NCBI GenBank assembly: GCA_028282805.1
Contig: JANQHD010000032.1
Location: 1-64,000 of the forward strand
DNA length: 64,000 nt
Direction: 5' to 3'
Source: Phycisphaeraceae bacterium
Lineage (GTDB): Bacteria; Planctomycetota; Phycisphaerae; Phycisphaerales; Zrk34
The stretch's first letter is position 1, and every line of letters begins with the position of its first letter. The notes below the pieces were generated by a model. It had not been told where the DNA came from and made no database searches. It worked only from the letters and a program-made list of their open reading frames with translations. A program made the translations under genes and the position numbers. Positions 42,880-50,741 of this stretch are shown here, piece by piece.

Positions 42880-43410
42880 ATGAGCACGGTAGATTGGCCG
42901 AACATCATCAAAGAGCACGGGCCATTGGTCTGGCGCACGGCCTACCGCCTGCTTGGCAATTCCGAGGACGCGAACGATTGCTACCAGGAAACGTTCGTCG
43001 CCGCGGTACGCCAAACCAGGCGGAAGATCGTCGCCAACTGGCCCGCCTTCCTGGTCCACACCGCCACGCGACGGGCGATCGACCTGATCAGGTCACAGGC
43101 ATGCCACCGTCGCCGGCAGGAGGCTTTGGCTGAAGCGCCGCCCCCCGACCGTCTCGGGCACGACCCCGCCCGCCGCGCCGCCGATCGAGAGAAGCTCGAA
43201 CGGTTGCGCGTCGAGTTGGCCGACCTGCCCGACCGCGCCGCGGTGGCCTTCACGTTGCGTTACATCAGCGGATGGGATCACCAGCAGATCGCCGAACACC
43301 TCCGGCTCAAAGCTGGCAACGTCCGCGTCCTGCTGCACCGTACCTGTCAACGGCTGCGGGAACGGCTCGCCGCCGAATACCCCGAATTGAAAGCGAGGGT
43401 AGCGAAATGA
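42880..43410 (+). CDS. ECF-type RNA polymerase sigma factor
   Basis: A 176-residue sigma-70 family protein. The region 2 helices hold WRTAYRLLGNSEDANDCYQE and FVHTATRRAIDLIR-like residues (ATRRAIDLIRSQ). Region 4 runs over DLPDRAAVAFTLRYISGWDH and QQIAEHLRLKAGNVRVLLHR, a helix-turn-helix for the -35 box. The ATG at 42880 is used instead of an in-frame TTG twelve bases earlier. It overlaps the following gene by four bases (ATGA), typical of an ECF factor and its regulator. It probably directs envelope-linked genes. Confidence 0.9.
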   Translation: MSTVDWPNIIKEHGPLVWRTAYRLLGNSEDANDCYQETFVAAVRQTRRKIVANWPAFLVHTATRRAIDLIRSQACHRRRQEALAEAPPPDRLGHDPARRAADREKLERLRVELADLPDRAAVAFTLRYISGWDHQQIAEHLRLKAGNVRVLLHRTCQRLRERLAAEYPELKARVAK

Positions 43411-44741
43411 AGAGCTATCCCAACGGAAAAAACAACCACCGAAACCCAACCGACGACCCGCTCGTCTGCGCCGTCGAGACCATGCGCGGCCAGGCCGTCC
43501 CCGACGGCCCGTCGCCCGAGCTCGAAGCACAGCTGCTCAACCGCATCGCCCAACTCGAAGACCTCGACGGTCTCGACGACGGCCCGCCGGCGCAGCTGCC
43601 CGCCGTGCAGACGACGGTCCGTGAAAGGACTTTCAAGATGCAATCCCTCACCAAATACGCCGCGGCGATCCTGATCGCCGGCGTGATCGGCGTCATCGTC
43701 GCGGTGAACCTCACCCCGTCCACGCCCGCCTTCGCCGACGTCCGCGACGGCATCGTCAATGCCCGCACCATGTCGTTCACCGCCACGATCGACTTCGACA
43801 AACCGCCCCAGCCCGGTGCGCCCACGCACATGCGCATGGAGATGATCGTCAAGAACCCCGGCTCTATGCGGCAGGTCATATTCATGCCCAACCCCATGAC
43901 CGGCCAAGAGATGGAGATGGTCAACTACATCGATTACGAAAAGGGCACGATCCTCACCGTCATGGACGAGCAGAAGGTCGCCAACGAGGTCAAGTTCGAC
44001 TTCAAGGACTTCGTCAAGAACCCGCAGAACATCAACATCGTCAGCGAGTTCACGCGGATGGACGATGAGGCCGGCAAGCTCGTCCGCGAGGAGACCGTCG
44101 ACGGCCGCAAGCTGCTCGTCTACGAGGTCGACCCCTCGGCCCAGACAAAGGGCGAGAACCCGTTCGTGCCGGAAGGCGGCATGGTCAAGATGACCGTCTG
44201 GGTCGACGCCGAACAGTTGCGACCGATCCGCATGGAGATGACCATGACCGGGCCGTTCGAGATGAAGGTGAAACTCAAAGATTTCCGGTGGGACTTCGAT
44301 GCGCCCGATTCGTTGTTCGCGGCCGACGTGCCCGACGATTACAAGATCAACAGCATGGACCTGTCGAACCTGACCGAGAAGGACCTGGTCAACACGCTCA
44401 AGCTCTGGGCCGAGTCCAACGACAACACCTTCCCGGACGAGGTCAATCAAATCGCGCTTCAGGGCGCGATGATGAAGGTCATGCAATCGATCGACGGCCA
44501 GCCGGATGAGGAAGAAATCATGGCGCTCGTCGAGAGGTTCATGCGCGGCGTCACCTTCCTCACTCGGTTCATGGAAGGCGGCGACTACGGCTACCGGGGC
44601 AAGGGCGTCGAGCTCGGCGAGGCCGGGCGGATCGTCTGCTACTTCCGCGAGGCCGACGAGCCGAACTACCGCGCCGTCTTCGGCGACCTGTCCGTCGGCG
44701 AGCTGACCCCCGAAGACCTCAAGGGCCGCGTCGACAAGTGA
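43407..44741 (+). CDS. Membrane-anchored LolA-like protein, probable anti-sigma partner
   Basis: A 444-residue protein, translationally coupled to the ECF factor. The first 80 residues are cytoplasmic and have no zinc-finger cysteines. A membrane helix follows at about residues 82-102 (YAAAILIAGVIGVIVAVNL). The exported part begins RDGIVNARTMSFTATIDFDK, like a LolA/RseB-type lipid-sensing fold, with GRKLLVYEVDPSAQ and WVDAEQLRPIRMEMTMTG. The arrangement suggests an anti-sigma sensor; that is inference from position and topology. A terminator follows about 28 bases after the stop. Confidence 0.78.
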   Translation: MKSYPNGKNNHRNPTDDPLVCAVETMRGQAVPDGPSPELEAQLLNRIAQLEDLDGLDDGPPAQLPAVQTTVRERTFKMQSLTKYAAAILIAGVIGVIVAVNLTPSTPAFADVRDGIVNARTMSFTATIDFDKPPQPGAPTHMRMEMIVKNPGSMRQVIFMPNPMTGQEMEMVNYIDYEKGTILTVMDEQKVANEVKFDFKDFVKNPQNINIVSEFTRMDDEAGKLVREETVDGRKLLVYEVDPSAQTKGENPFVPEGGMVKMTVWVDAEQLRPIRMEMTMTGPFEMKVKLKDFRWDFDAPDSLFAADVPDDYKINSMDLSNLTEKDLVNTLKLWAESNDNTFPDEVNQIALQGAMMKVMQSIDGQPDEEEIMALVERFMRGVTFLTRFMEGGDYGYRGKGVELGEAGRIVCYFREADEPNYRAVFGDLSVGELTPEDLKGRVDK

Positions 44742-44769
44742 CCCCGTTTGGACATGCTCCCCCAATTCA

Positions 44770-44796
44770 CCCCCGGCCACGGCGCCGGGGGTTTTC
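44770..44796 (+). terminator. Rho-independent terminator of the sigma operon
   Basis: CCCCCGGC / GCCGGGGG stem with a short loop, then TTTT. It is about 28 bases after the stop codon and about 23 bases from the REP-D palindrome, to which its stem is similar. Confidence 0.78.
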
Positions 44797-44818
44797 TGTA
44801 TGCGCTTATGGGCGTGTA

Positions 44819-44846
44819 TATAGCCCCCGGCATGCCGGGGGCTATA
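44819..44846. repeat. REP-D copy 1, 28-bp perfect palindrome
   Basis: Reads TATAGCCCCCGGCA then its exact reverse complement, followed by TGTCAT. It lies five bases beyond the end of RAYT3 (stop codon at 44852). Confidence 0.9.
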
Positions 44847-44851
44847 TGTCA

Positions 44852-45412
44852 TCACCCAATCCACTCGTACGGGTCTTCCGCCAACCTCCGCCGCGCGTTG
44901 TGCTCGGCGATGTATTGCCTGACCGCGCCCAGCGCTTCGTCGTCAAACAGAAACACCTTCCAATAGCCCGCCGTCCACGTACGCTTTCGTCCGGCGTTTT
45001 CGGGCATCGCCAACACCGCGCTCGACGTGCGGCTCTTCAGCTTCCCCGCCACCGCGGCGATGTCTTCTCCAATCGGGCCGATCAACAGGTGCACGTGCGT
45101 CGGCTCGATCGTCGCCGCGTGCACGCGCAACCCTTCCATGGGCGGGTATTTAGCCCCCGGCACGCCGGGGGCGACCTGCGCGCCGATCACCCGCGCCACC
45201 ACCGCAATCTCACACGGCGACAACACCTTCCTCGGCTCTTTCATCAGCGCCTTGGCCCGATGATGCGTGACCGTGTCGGGCACGTTCAGCTTGTGCCCAC
45301 GCTCACGCAGCTTGCCGTATAGGTTGAACAACGGCGACCAGTGCCCGCGCGGATCGCCCGGTAACCACGTCCCGTAACCGGTCCAGATCAGGTGAATGCC
45401 CCGGGTGTTCAT
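44852..45412 (-). CDS. REP-associated tyrosine transposase (RAYT3) with internal REP
   Basis: A 186-residue RAYT with TGYGTWLPGDPRGHW near the start, the HUH pair H106-V-H108 in EPTHVHLLIGP and candidate catalytic Y167 in AVRQYIAEHN. It is related to RAYT2 through W-L-P-G-D-P-R-G. REP-D palindromes lie just beyond both ends. A third REP-D lies inside the gene at 45153-45172 and encodes APGVPGA (residues 81-87) in frame, with AQV and KYPP around it. The transposase remains open through it, so it may still be active. ATG 45412 has no strong ribosome-binding site. Confidence 0.9.
   Translation of the reverse strand: MNTRGIHLIWTGYGTWLPGDPRGHWSPLFNLYGKLRERGHKLNVPDTVTHHRAKALMKEPRKVLSPCEIAVVARVIGAQVAPGVPGAKYPPMEGLRVHAATIEPTHVHLLIGPIGEDIAAVAGKLKSRTSSAVLAMPENAGRKRTWTAGYWKVFLFDDEALGAVRQYIAEHNARRRLAEDPYEWIG
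45153..45172. repeat. REP-D copy 2, inside RAYT3
   Basis: GCCCCCGGCACGCCGGGGGC. It is the same palindrome with a T-to-C change in the centre, preceded by TATTTA as in the copy at 45431. It is in frame with RAYT3. Confidence 0.9.
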
Positions 45413-45430
45413 GGGTGCCCCATCATTATT

Positions 45431-45454
45431 TAGCCCCCGGCATGCCGGGGGCTA
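45431..45454. repeat. REP-D copy 3, upstream of RAYT3
   Basis: TAGCCCCCGGCA followed by its exact complement, then TGTGTCAT, close to the copy at 44819. It lies between the RAYT3 start codon and the gatB stop codon. Confidence 0.9.
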
Positions 45455-45458
45455 TGTG

Positions 45459-46991
45459 TCATTGCCCTAGCGCCTCTTTGATCTTCTGCTGCACGACCTT
45501 CGGGTTGGCTTGGCCGCCGCTGACCTTCATCACGGCGCCGATCAGCCGGCCGATCGCGGCCATCTTGCCGTGGCGCACGTCGTCGGCGGCCTGCGGCTCG
45601 GCTTCGATCGCGGCGGCGACCCACGCGTCGAGCGCCGAATCGTCGCTGACCTGTACCAGGTTGTGTTGCTCAGCGAGCTTCGCCGGTTCGGCGTCGCCGT
45701 CTTCACAGCACAGACCGTACAACTCGTCGGCGCCGTTGGAGCTGATCTGGTTGTCGGTCGCCATCTTCTCGATCGCCGCGATCTGCGTGGGCGTGATGGC
45801 CAGGTCACTAATCAAACAACCGGCCTCGTTGGCGCGCTTGGCGAGGTTGTTCAGCAGCACCGCCGCGGCACGCTTGGGCTCCACGCCCGCCCCGATCACC
45901 GCCTCGTAAAGCACGCACACGTCGCGCTCGTCGGTCAGCGTGCGCGCCTGTACCAGGCTCAGGCCGTATGCGTCGACGTAGCGCTTCTGGCGTTGCAACG
46001 GCAGCTCGGGGATGTGCGCCTCGAGCTCTTCGAGCCATGCGTCGCTGACCTCGACGGGCACGAGGTCGGGGTCGGGGAAGTAGCGGTAGTCGTGGGCGTC
46101 TTCCTTTTCGCGCTGGAGCACGGTGACCATCTTGTTATCGTCCCAGCCGCGCGTCTGCTTGGCGCCGGGGCCCATGACCACGCCGTCTTCCAGCCACTGC
46201 GCGACCTGCCGGCGGTGTTCGTGCTGGATCGCGCCGTGCACGGCCCGAAAACTGTTGAGGTTTTTTATTTCCACCACGGGCGTGGCGAACCGCTCGCCGT
46301 TTCTTTCGATGATCACGTTGATGTTCGGCTCGAAGCGCATGTGGCCGCGCTGCATGATGCCCTCGCTGACGCCGAGGAACCGGCAGATGTTCCGCAGCGT
46401 CCGGCCGAACATGACCGCCTGGTCGGCGGTCTCGATGTCGGGCTCGGTGACGATCTCCAAAAGCGGCGTGCCCGCGCGGTTCAGGTCGACGATCGAGTAG
46501 TCGATCGGCCGACCGCCCGGCGCTTCGTGGGCCAACTTGCCCGCGTCCTCTTCCAGGTGCGCCCGCGTGATGCGGATCGGCTTGGTCGGCGCATCGGGTT
46601 CATCGTTGATCGGCACCTCGATCACGCCCGTACCCACCAGCGGCAGGTCGTACTGGCTGATCTGGTAGTTCTTCGGCAGGTCGGGGTAGTAGTAGCTCTT
46701 GCGGTCCCACTTGCACCAGCGGGCGATCTCGCAGCCGAGCGCCAAACCGACTTGAATGCTCATCGCCACCGCTTCGCGATTCATCACCGGCAACACGCCC
46801 GGCATGCCGATCACGATCGGGTCGATCAGCGTGTTGGGCTCGGCGTCGAAGTTCTCGGGGTGCGCCACGTTCGGCGCGCTGGTCCACATCTTGGTCCGCG
46901 TGCCGAGTTCGACGTGGACCTCCATGCCGACCTTCAGCCGGGTCTTCAGGCCCTCGATCTCGACGACGTTGCTGTCCGTGGCGGTGGTCAT
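45459..46991 (-). CDS. gatB: Aspartyl/glutamyl-tRNA amidotransferase subunit B
   Basis: A 510-residue subunit of the GatCAB amidotransferase, which turns Glu-tRNA(Gln) or Asp-tRNA(Asn) into the correct aminoacyl-tRNA. KVGMEVHVELGTRTKMW starts the cradle domain, and YYYPDLPKNYQISQYDLPL, DLNRAGTPLLEIVTEPD and RFEPNINVIIE are hallmark motifs. The end, GQANPKVVQQKIKEALG, is the YqeY-like tail. gatA and gatC are not adjacent in this window. It is the usual length. Confidence 0.96.
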   Translation of the reverse strand: MTTATDSNVVEIEGLKTRLKVGMEVHVELGTRTKMWTSAPNVAHPENFDAEPNTLIDPIVIGMPGVLPVMNREAVAMSIQVGLALGCEIARWCKWDRKSYYYPDLPKNYQISQYDLPLVGTGVIEVPINDEPDAPTKPIRITRAHLEEDAGKLAHEAPGGRPIDYSIVDLNRAGTPLLEIVTEPDIETADQAVMFGRTLRNICRFLGVSEGIMQRGHMRFEPNINVIIERNGERFATPVVEIKNLNSFRAVHGAIQHEHRRQVAQWLEDGVVMGPGAKQTRGWDDNKMVTVLQREKEDAHDYRYFPDPDLVPVEVSDAWLEELEAHIPELPLQRQKRYVDAYGLSLVQARTLTDERDVCVLYEAVIGAGVEPKRAAAVLLNNLAKRANEAGCLISDLAITPTQIAAIEKMATDNQISSNGADELYGLCCEDGDAEPAKLAEQHNLVQVSDDSALDAWVAAAIEAEPQAADDVRHGKMAAIGRLIGAVMKVSGGQANPKVVQQKIKEALGQ

Positions 46992-47067
46992 GACAACTCC
47001 TTGCTGCGCGGTGCGTCATTGTAGCGACTCGGCAGATGTGGTACTTATCGCCGAACGGAGGTGCACG

Positions 47068-48543
47068 ATGCGTCGTTTGATCCCGATATGCTTGCTGTTT
47101 CTGGGTTTCGTGGCCACGACCGCCTGCGCGGCCGACAAGCCGAACATCGTCTTCATCCTCGTCGACGACATGGGCTACAAAGACACCGGCTTCACCGGCT
47201 CGGCGTACTACCAGACGCCGCACATCGACCGGTTGGCGAGCCAGGGCGTGGTGCTGACCGACGCGTACGCGATGCCCACCTGCGCCCCGACGCGCGCCTG
47301 CCTGGTGACCGGCCAGTACCCGCCGCGACACGGCATCTACACCGTCGACTTCTTCGCCGGCACGCCCGCGCCGATGCAGAAGCTCAAGCCGATCAAATCG
47401 AAACGCGCGCTCGACACCAAGGCGGTGACGTTCGCCGAACTGCTCAAGGCCGCGGGCTACAAGTCGGCGCAGGTCGGCAAGTGGCACCTCGGCAACCAGC
47501 CCGACACGCTGCCCACCGGCCAGGGCTTCGATGTCAACTTCGCCGGCGGCTCGACGGGTGCGCCGAAAAGCTACTTCCGCCCCTACAAGAACGTGCCCCA
47601 CGTCGGCGAAGGCCCCGAGGGCGAGTACCTCACCGACCGGCTGACCGACGAGGCGCTGGCGTTCATCGAACAAAGCAAGCAGGGCCCGTTCCTGTTGTAT
47701 CTGTCGTTCTACTCCGTGCACGTGCCGGTGCACGCGACCGCCGACCGGGTGGCACGCTACGAAAACGTCGCGCCGGCCGGCGGGCAGAACATGCCCGAGT
47801 ACGCCGCGATGGTCAGCGCCGTCGACGACTCGGTCGGGCGCATCGTCGCCAAGCTCGAAGCCCTCGGCCTCGACGACGACACGCTCATCGTCTTCACCTC
47901 CGACAACGGCGGGCAGATCACCGTCACCGACAACACGCCGCTGCGCGGGCAGAAGGGCGACCTGCACGAGGGCGGCGTGCGCGTGCCGACCTTCGTCCGC
48001 TGGCCCGGCCGCATCGAGCCCGGCACGACCAACGCCACGCCCGTGACGATCGTCGACTGGCTGCCCACGCTGCTCGACGCCGCGGGCGCCCAGCCCGGCG
48101 CCGACCTGACGCTCGACGGCGAGTCGCTCGTGCCGATGCTCACGAAACGCGCGCCGCTGAAGCGCGACGCGATTTATTTTCACATGCCCGGCTACAACGG
48201 CAACGGCCGAACCAACGCCCTGGTCTGGCAACCGCCCGCCGGCGCGATCCGCATGGACCGCTGGAAGCTGATCGAAAACTTCGAAGACGGCTCGCTCGAG
48301 CTGTACGACCTGCAAACCGACCTTGGCGAAAAGCACAACCTCGCCGACGCTCAGCCGCGGCGTGCCCAGCAACTGTTGGCGAAATTGAAAGCCTGGCAGA
48401 AAGACACCGACGCCCCGATCCCCACGCAGGCGAACCCGAAGTACAACCCCGCCTCACGCGATTGGCTGAAAAACGAGGGCCAGCGCCAACCGATCCACAC
48501 CGCCCACTGGAAGATCACCGTCAAGCCGCGCGTTAATCCCTGA
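47068..48543 (+). CDS. Secreted sulfatase
   Basis: A 491-residue type I sulfatase. Signal peptide ends VATTACA. Start NIVFILVDDMGYKDTGFTGS, catalytic C72-A-P-T-R76 in CAPTRACLVTGQYPPRHG, FTSDNGGQ, and the C-terminal NPKYNPASRDWLKNEGQ. GGAGG lies nine bases before the ATG at 47068. It lacks a PEP-CTERM tail. It is divergent from gatB with 76 bases between and its end overlaps the converging ilvA-like gene by 11 bases. Confidence 0.93.
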   Translation: MRRLIPICLLFLGFVATTACAADKPNIVFILVDDMGYKDTGFTGSAYYQTPHIDRLASQGVVLTDAYAMPTCAPTRACLVTGQYPPRHGIYTVDFFAGTPAPMQKLKPIKSKRALDTKAVTFAELLKAAGYKSAQVGKWHLGNQPDTLPTGQGFDVNFAGGSTGAPKSYFRPYKNVPHVGEGPEGEYLTDRLTDEALAFIEQSKQGPFLLYLSFYSVHVPVHATADRVARYENVAPAGGQNMPEYAAMVSAVDDSVGRIVAKLEALGLDDDTLIVFTSDNGGQITVTDNTPLRGQKGDLHEGGVRVPTFVRWPGRIEPGTTNATPVTIVDWLPTLLDAAGAQPGADLTLDGESLVPMLTKRAPLKRDAIYFHMPGYNGNGRTNALVWQPPAGAIRMDRWKLIENFEDGSLELYDLQTDLGEKHNLADAQPRRAQQLLAKLKAWQKDTDAPIPTQANPKYNPASRDWLKNEGQRQPIHTAHWKITVKPRVNP

Positions 48544-49744
48544 CCACACGGATGCCGACCGCTTCCAGCGCGTGGCGTAGCTGTTGCATGTGGGCGTGGT
48601 CGTGCGTTTCGACGGTCACGTCGACGCACACGTGCGCGATGTCGCCGGAGGTGAAGGGCCGATCGTGCACAACCTGTTCCACACTCGCGCCGGCCTCGGC
48701 GATGGTTTTGGTCAAGGCCGCCAGCCCGCCCGGCCGGTCGCTGATGATCGCGCGGAACCGGCACAGCCTGCCGTCGGCAACTAAACCTTTTTCGATCACG
48801 TGGCCCAGCACGGCGGGGTCGATGTTGCCGCCGGCGACGACGAGCACGATGGTCTTGCCGTGCAACTCGTCGAGTTGACCGCCGCACAAAGCCGCCAGAG
48901 GGGCCGCGGCCGCGCCTTCGACGACCGATTTTTCCAGCTCCGCCATGCGCAGCACCGCCAGGGCCAGCGCGTCTTCGTCGGCGGTCACGATGCGCTCGAC
49001 AGCGGGTCGCGCCGTTTCGAAAGCGTTCGCCCCGACGCGCGTGATCGCCAAGCCGTCGGCCAGCGTCGGGTGCGGTTCGACGTCGACCGGTCGGCCGGCC
49101 TTGAGCGCTTCGTCGAAGCACGCCATGGTCGCCGGCTCGACGCCGATGACCTGCGCCGCGGGCTCGAGCTTGGCCAGCGCCGCGGCGACGCCCGCGATCA
49201 ACCCGCCGCCGCCGACGGGCACGACGACCGCGTCGAACGCATCGACCTGCTCGGCGATCTCAACGGCGATGGTGCCTTGGCCGGCGATGATGGTCGGGTC
49301 GTCGTAGCCGTGCACGTAGGTCAGGCCGCGCTCGGCGGCGAAACGGTCGGCCAGTGCGCGGGCGTCGTCGAAGCTTTGGCCCTCGAGCACGACCTCGGCG
49401 CCGAGCTGCCGGCAGGTGCGCACCTTGATCAGTGGCGCAAAGCGCGGCATCACCACCGTCACCGGCACGCTGAGCCGTTGGCCGTGGTACGCCAGGCCGA
49501 GCGCGTGGTTGCCCGCCGACGCCGCGGTGACGCCGCGTCGCTTCTGCTCGTCGTCGAGCTGCAACAGGGCGTTGAGCGCGCCGCGCTCCTTGAAGCTGCC
49601 CGTGCGTTGCAGGTGGTCCAATTTGCAGAACACCCGACAGCCGGTCAGCCGCGACAGCGGCACCGACTCGACGCAGGGCGTCCGCGCCACGCCGCCGGCG
49701 ATCCGCGCCGCGGCGGCCTGCACGTGTTCGTAGGTCACTCGCAT
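48533..49744 (-). CDS. ilvA: Threonine dehydratase (threonine ammonia-lyase)
   Basis: A 403-residue PLP enzyme converting threonine to 2-oxobutyrate. The PLP lysine is K52 in TGSFKERGALNAL, followed by SAGNHALGLAYHG and the glycine loop VPVGGGGLIAGVA, and the end has a single ACT-like domain (FRAIISDRPGGLAALTKTIA). That single regulatory domain is like the TdcB-ACT type rather than the E. coli IlvA. It is probably feedback-regulated. The ATG at 49744 is eight bases after the panE-like stop, so they likely form an operon. Serine dehydratase is a possible alternative activity. Confidence 0.92.
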   Translation of the reverse strand: MRVTYEHVQAAAARIAGGVARTPCVESVPLSRLTGCRVFCKLDHLQRTGSFKERGALNALLQLDDEQKRRGVTAASAGNHALGLAYHGQRLSVPVTVVMPRFAPLIKVRTCRQLGAEVVLEGQSFDDARALADRFAAERGLTYVHGYDDPTIIAGQGTIAVEIAEQVDAFDAVVVPVGGGGLIAGVAAALAKLEPAAQVIGVEPATMACFDEALKAGRPVDVEPHPTLADGLAITRVGANAFETARPAVERIVTADEDALALAVLRMAELEKSVVEGAAAAPLAALCGGQLDELHGKTIVLVVAGGNIDPAVLGHVIEKGLVADGRLCRFRAIISDRPGGLAALTKTIAEAGASVEQVVHDRPFTSGDIAHVCVDVTVETHDHAHMQQLRHALEAVGIRVVRD

Positions 49745-49751
49745 GGGCGCC

Positions 49752-50708
49752 TCACTGTGTTGCGCGGTTGCGTTGGTCCATCGTTTTGAGCTGCTCGTAC
49801 AGCGTGCGCATCTCCGGCAGCGTCGCGCCATGTGCCTCGGCGGCGCGCAGCGGGTTGCCGAAGATCGCCTCGACCTCGAGCGACCGGCGCTCGTCGTAAT
49901 CGATCTTCATCGACGTGCGGTAGGGCGTCATCTTCTCGGTGTGGTCGAGCATGAGCTGCACGAAGTCGTCGCCGATCGTTCGCCCGCACGCCGCGGCGGC
50001 GGCCACGACCTCGCGCATCAGCTTTTCGACCAGCGCCCTGTGCAGCGGGTTGCCCATCAGCTCGTCGGTCTGCGCGTCGAGCGTGACCGACAGGCCGTTG
50101 TAGGGCACGTTCCACACCAGCTTCTGCCAGCGGGCGAGCACCAGGTCGTCGGCCAGTTCCACGGGCAGGCCGGCGCGTTCGAAGTCATCGCCGATGGCGC
50201 GCATGGCTTGGTCGACCCCGGCGGCGCGTCCGTCGGCGGCGTAGCGCCCGAACTTGAGCTTGCCGTAGTCGAGGTGCCGGATGTGGCCGGGGCCGACCTT
50301 GTTGGAACACAGAAACGCCAGCGCCCCGATCACGCGGCCGTCGCCGACGAGCGCGGCGACCGGCGCTTCGATGCCCAGGCCGTTCTGAATCATGACCACG
50401 TGCCCGTCGTCGGCGAGCACCGGGGGGATCAACTCGGCCAGCGCGTGGTTGTCGGTGGTTTTCATGCAGACGCAGACCGCGTGGCACGGCGGCATGTCGC
50501 GCACGTCGCGGTAGGCGTGGATGCGGTCGGTCGACAACGAGAAGTCGCCCTCGGTGCTCTCGACGGTCAGGCCGTGCTTGGTGACGTGGCCGTAGTCGCT
50601 GCGCAGCAGGAAGTGCACGTCGCAGCCGGCGTGGGCGAGGCGTGCGCCGTAGTAGGCGCCGAGGGCGCCGGCGCCGAGGATGGCGTAACGTCGCGGGTGC
50701 GTGGTCAC
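49752..50708 (-). CDS. panE: Ketopantoate reductase (2-dehydropantoate 2-reductase)
   Basis: A 318-residue NADPH-dependent reductase of the ApbA/PanE family. Nucleotide motif AILGAGALGAYYGARLA (residues 9-25), KTTDN with the conserved T-N, and QKLVWNVPYNGLSVTLD that holds the catalytic lysine and asparagine. PanE makes pantoate for coenzyme A. The pairing with a threonine dehydratase is natural, since both feed or use branched 2-oxo acids, but the substrate could be another 2-keto acid. Confidence 0.85.
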   Translation of the reverse strand: MTTHPRRYAILGAGALGAYYGARLAHAGCDVHFLLRSDYGHVTKHGLTVESTEGDFSLSTDRIHAYRDVRDMPPCHAVCVCMKTTDNHALAELIPPVLADDGHVVMIQNGLGIEAPVAALVGDGRVIGALAFLCSNKVGPGHIRHLDYGKLKFGRYAADGRAAGVDQAMRAIGDDFERAGLPVELADDLVLARWQKLVWNVPYNGLSVTLDAQTDELMGNPLHRALVEKLMREVVAAAAACGRTIGDDFVQLMLDHTEKMTPYRTSMKIDYDERRSLEVEAIFGNPLRAAEAHGATLPEMRTLYEQLKTMDQRNRATQ

Positions 50709-50741
50709 GGTTTGAGAGTCTGATGAACCGCGGCCGGTCCG

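Noticed and set aside
42880-44741. The LolA-like gene as an independent enzyme operon
   Set aside because: Its ATG overlaps the sigma factor stop codon and no enzyme motif is present, so a regulatory partner is more likely.
44819-45454. REP-D palindromes as ordinary terminators
   Set aside because: They lack T-runs, one lies inside a gene, and they share conserved flanks (TATTTA and TGTCAT).
49752-49831. Extended start for the threonine dehydratase
   Set aside because: The added residues are the antisense frame of the panE-like end and do not resemble the family; ATG 49744 fits.
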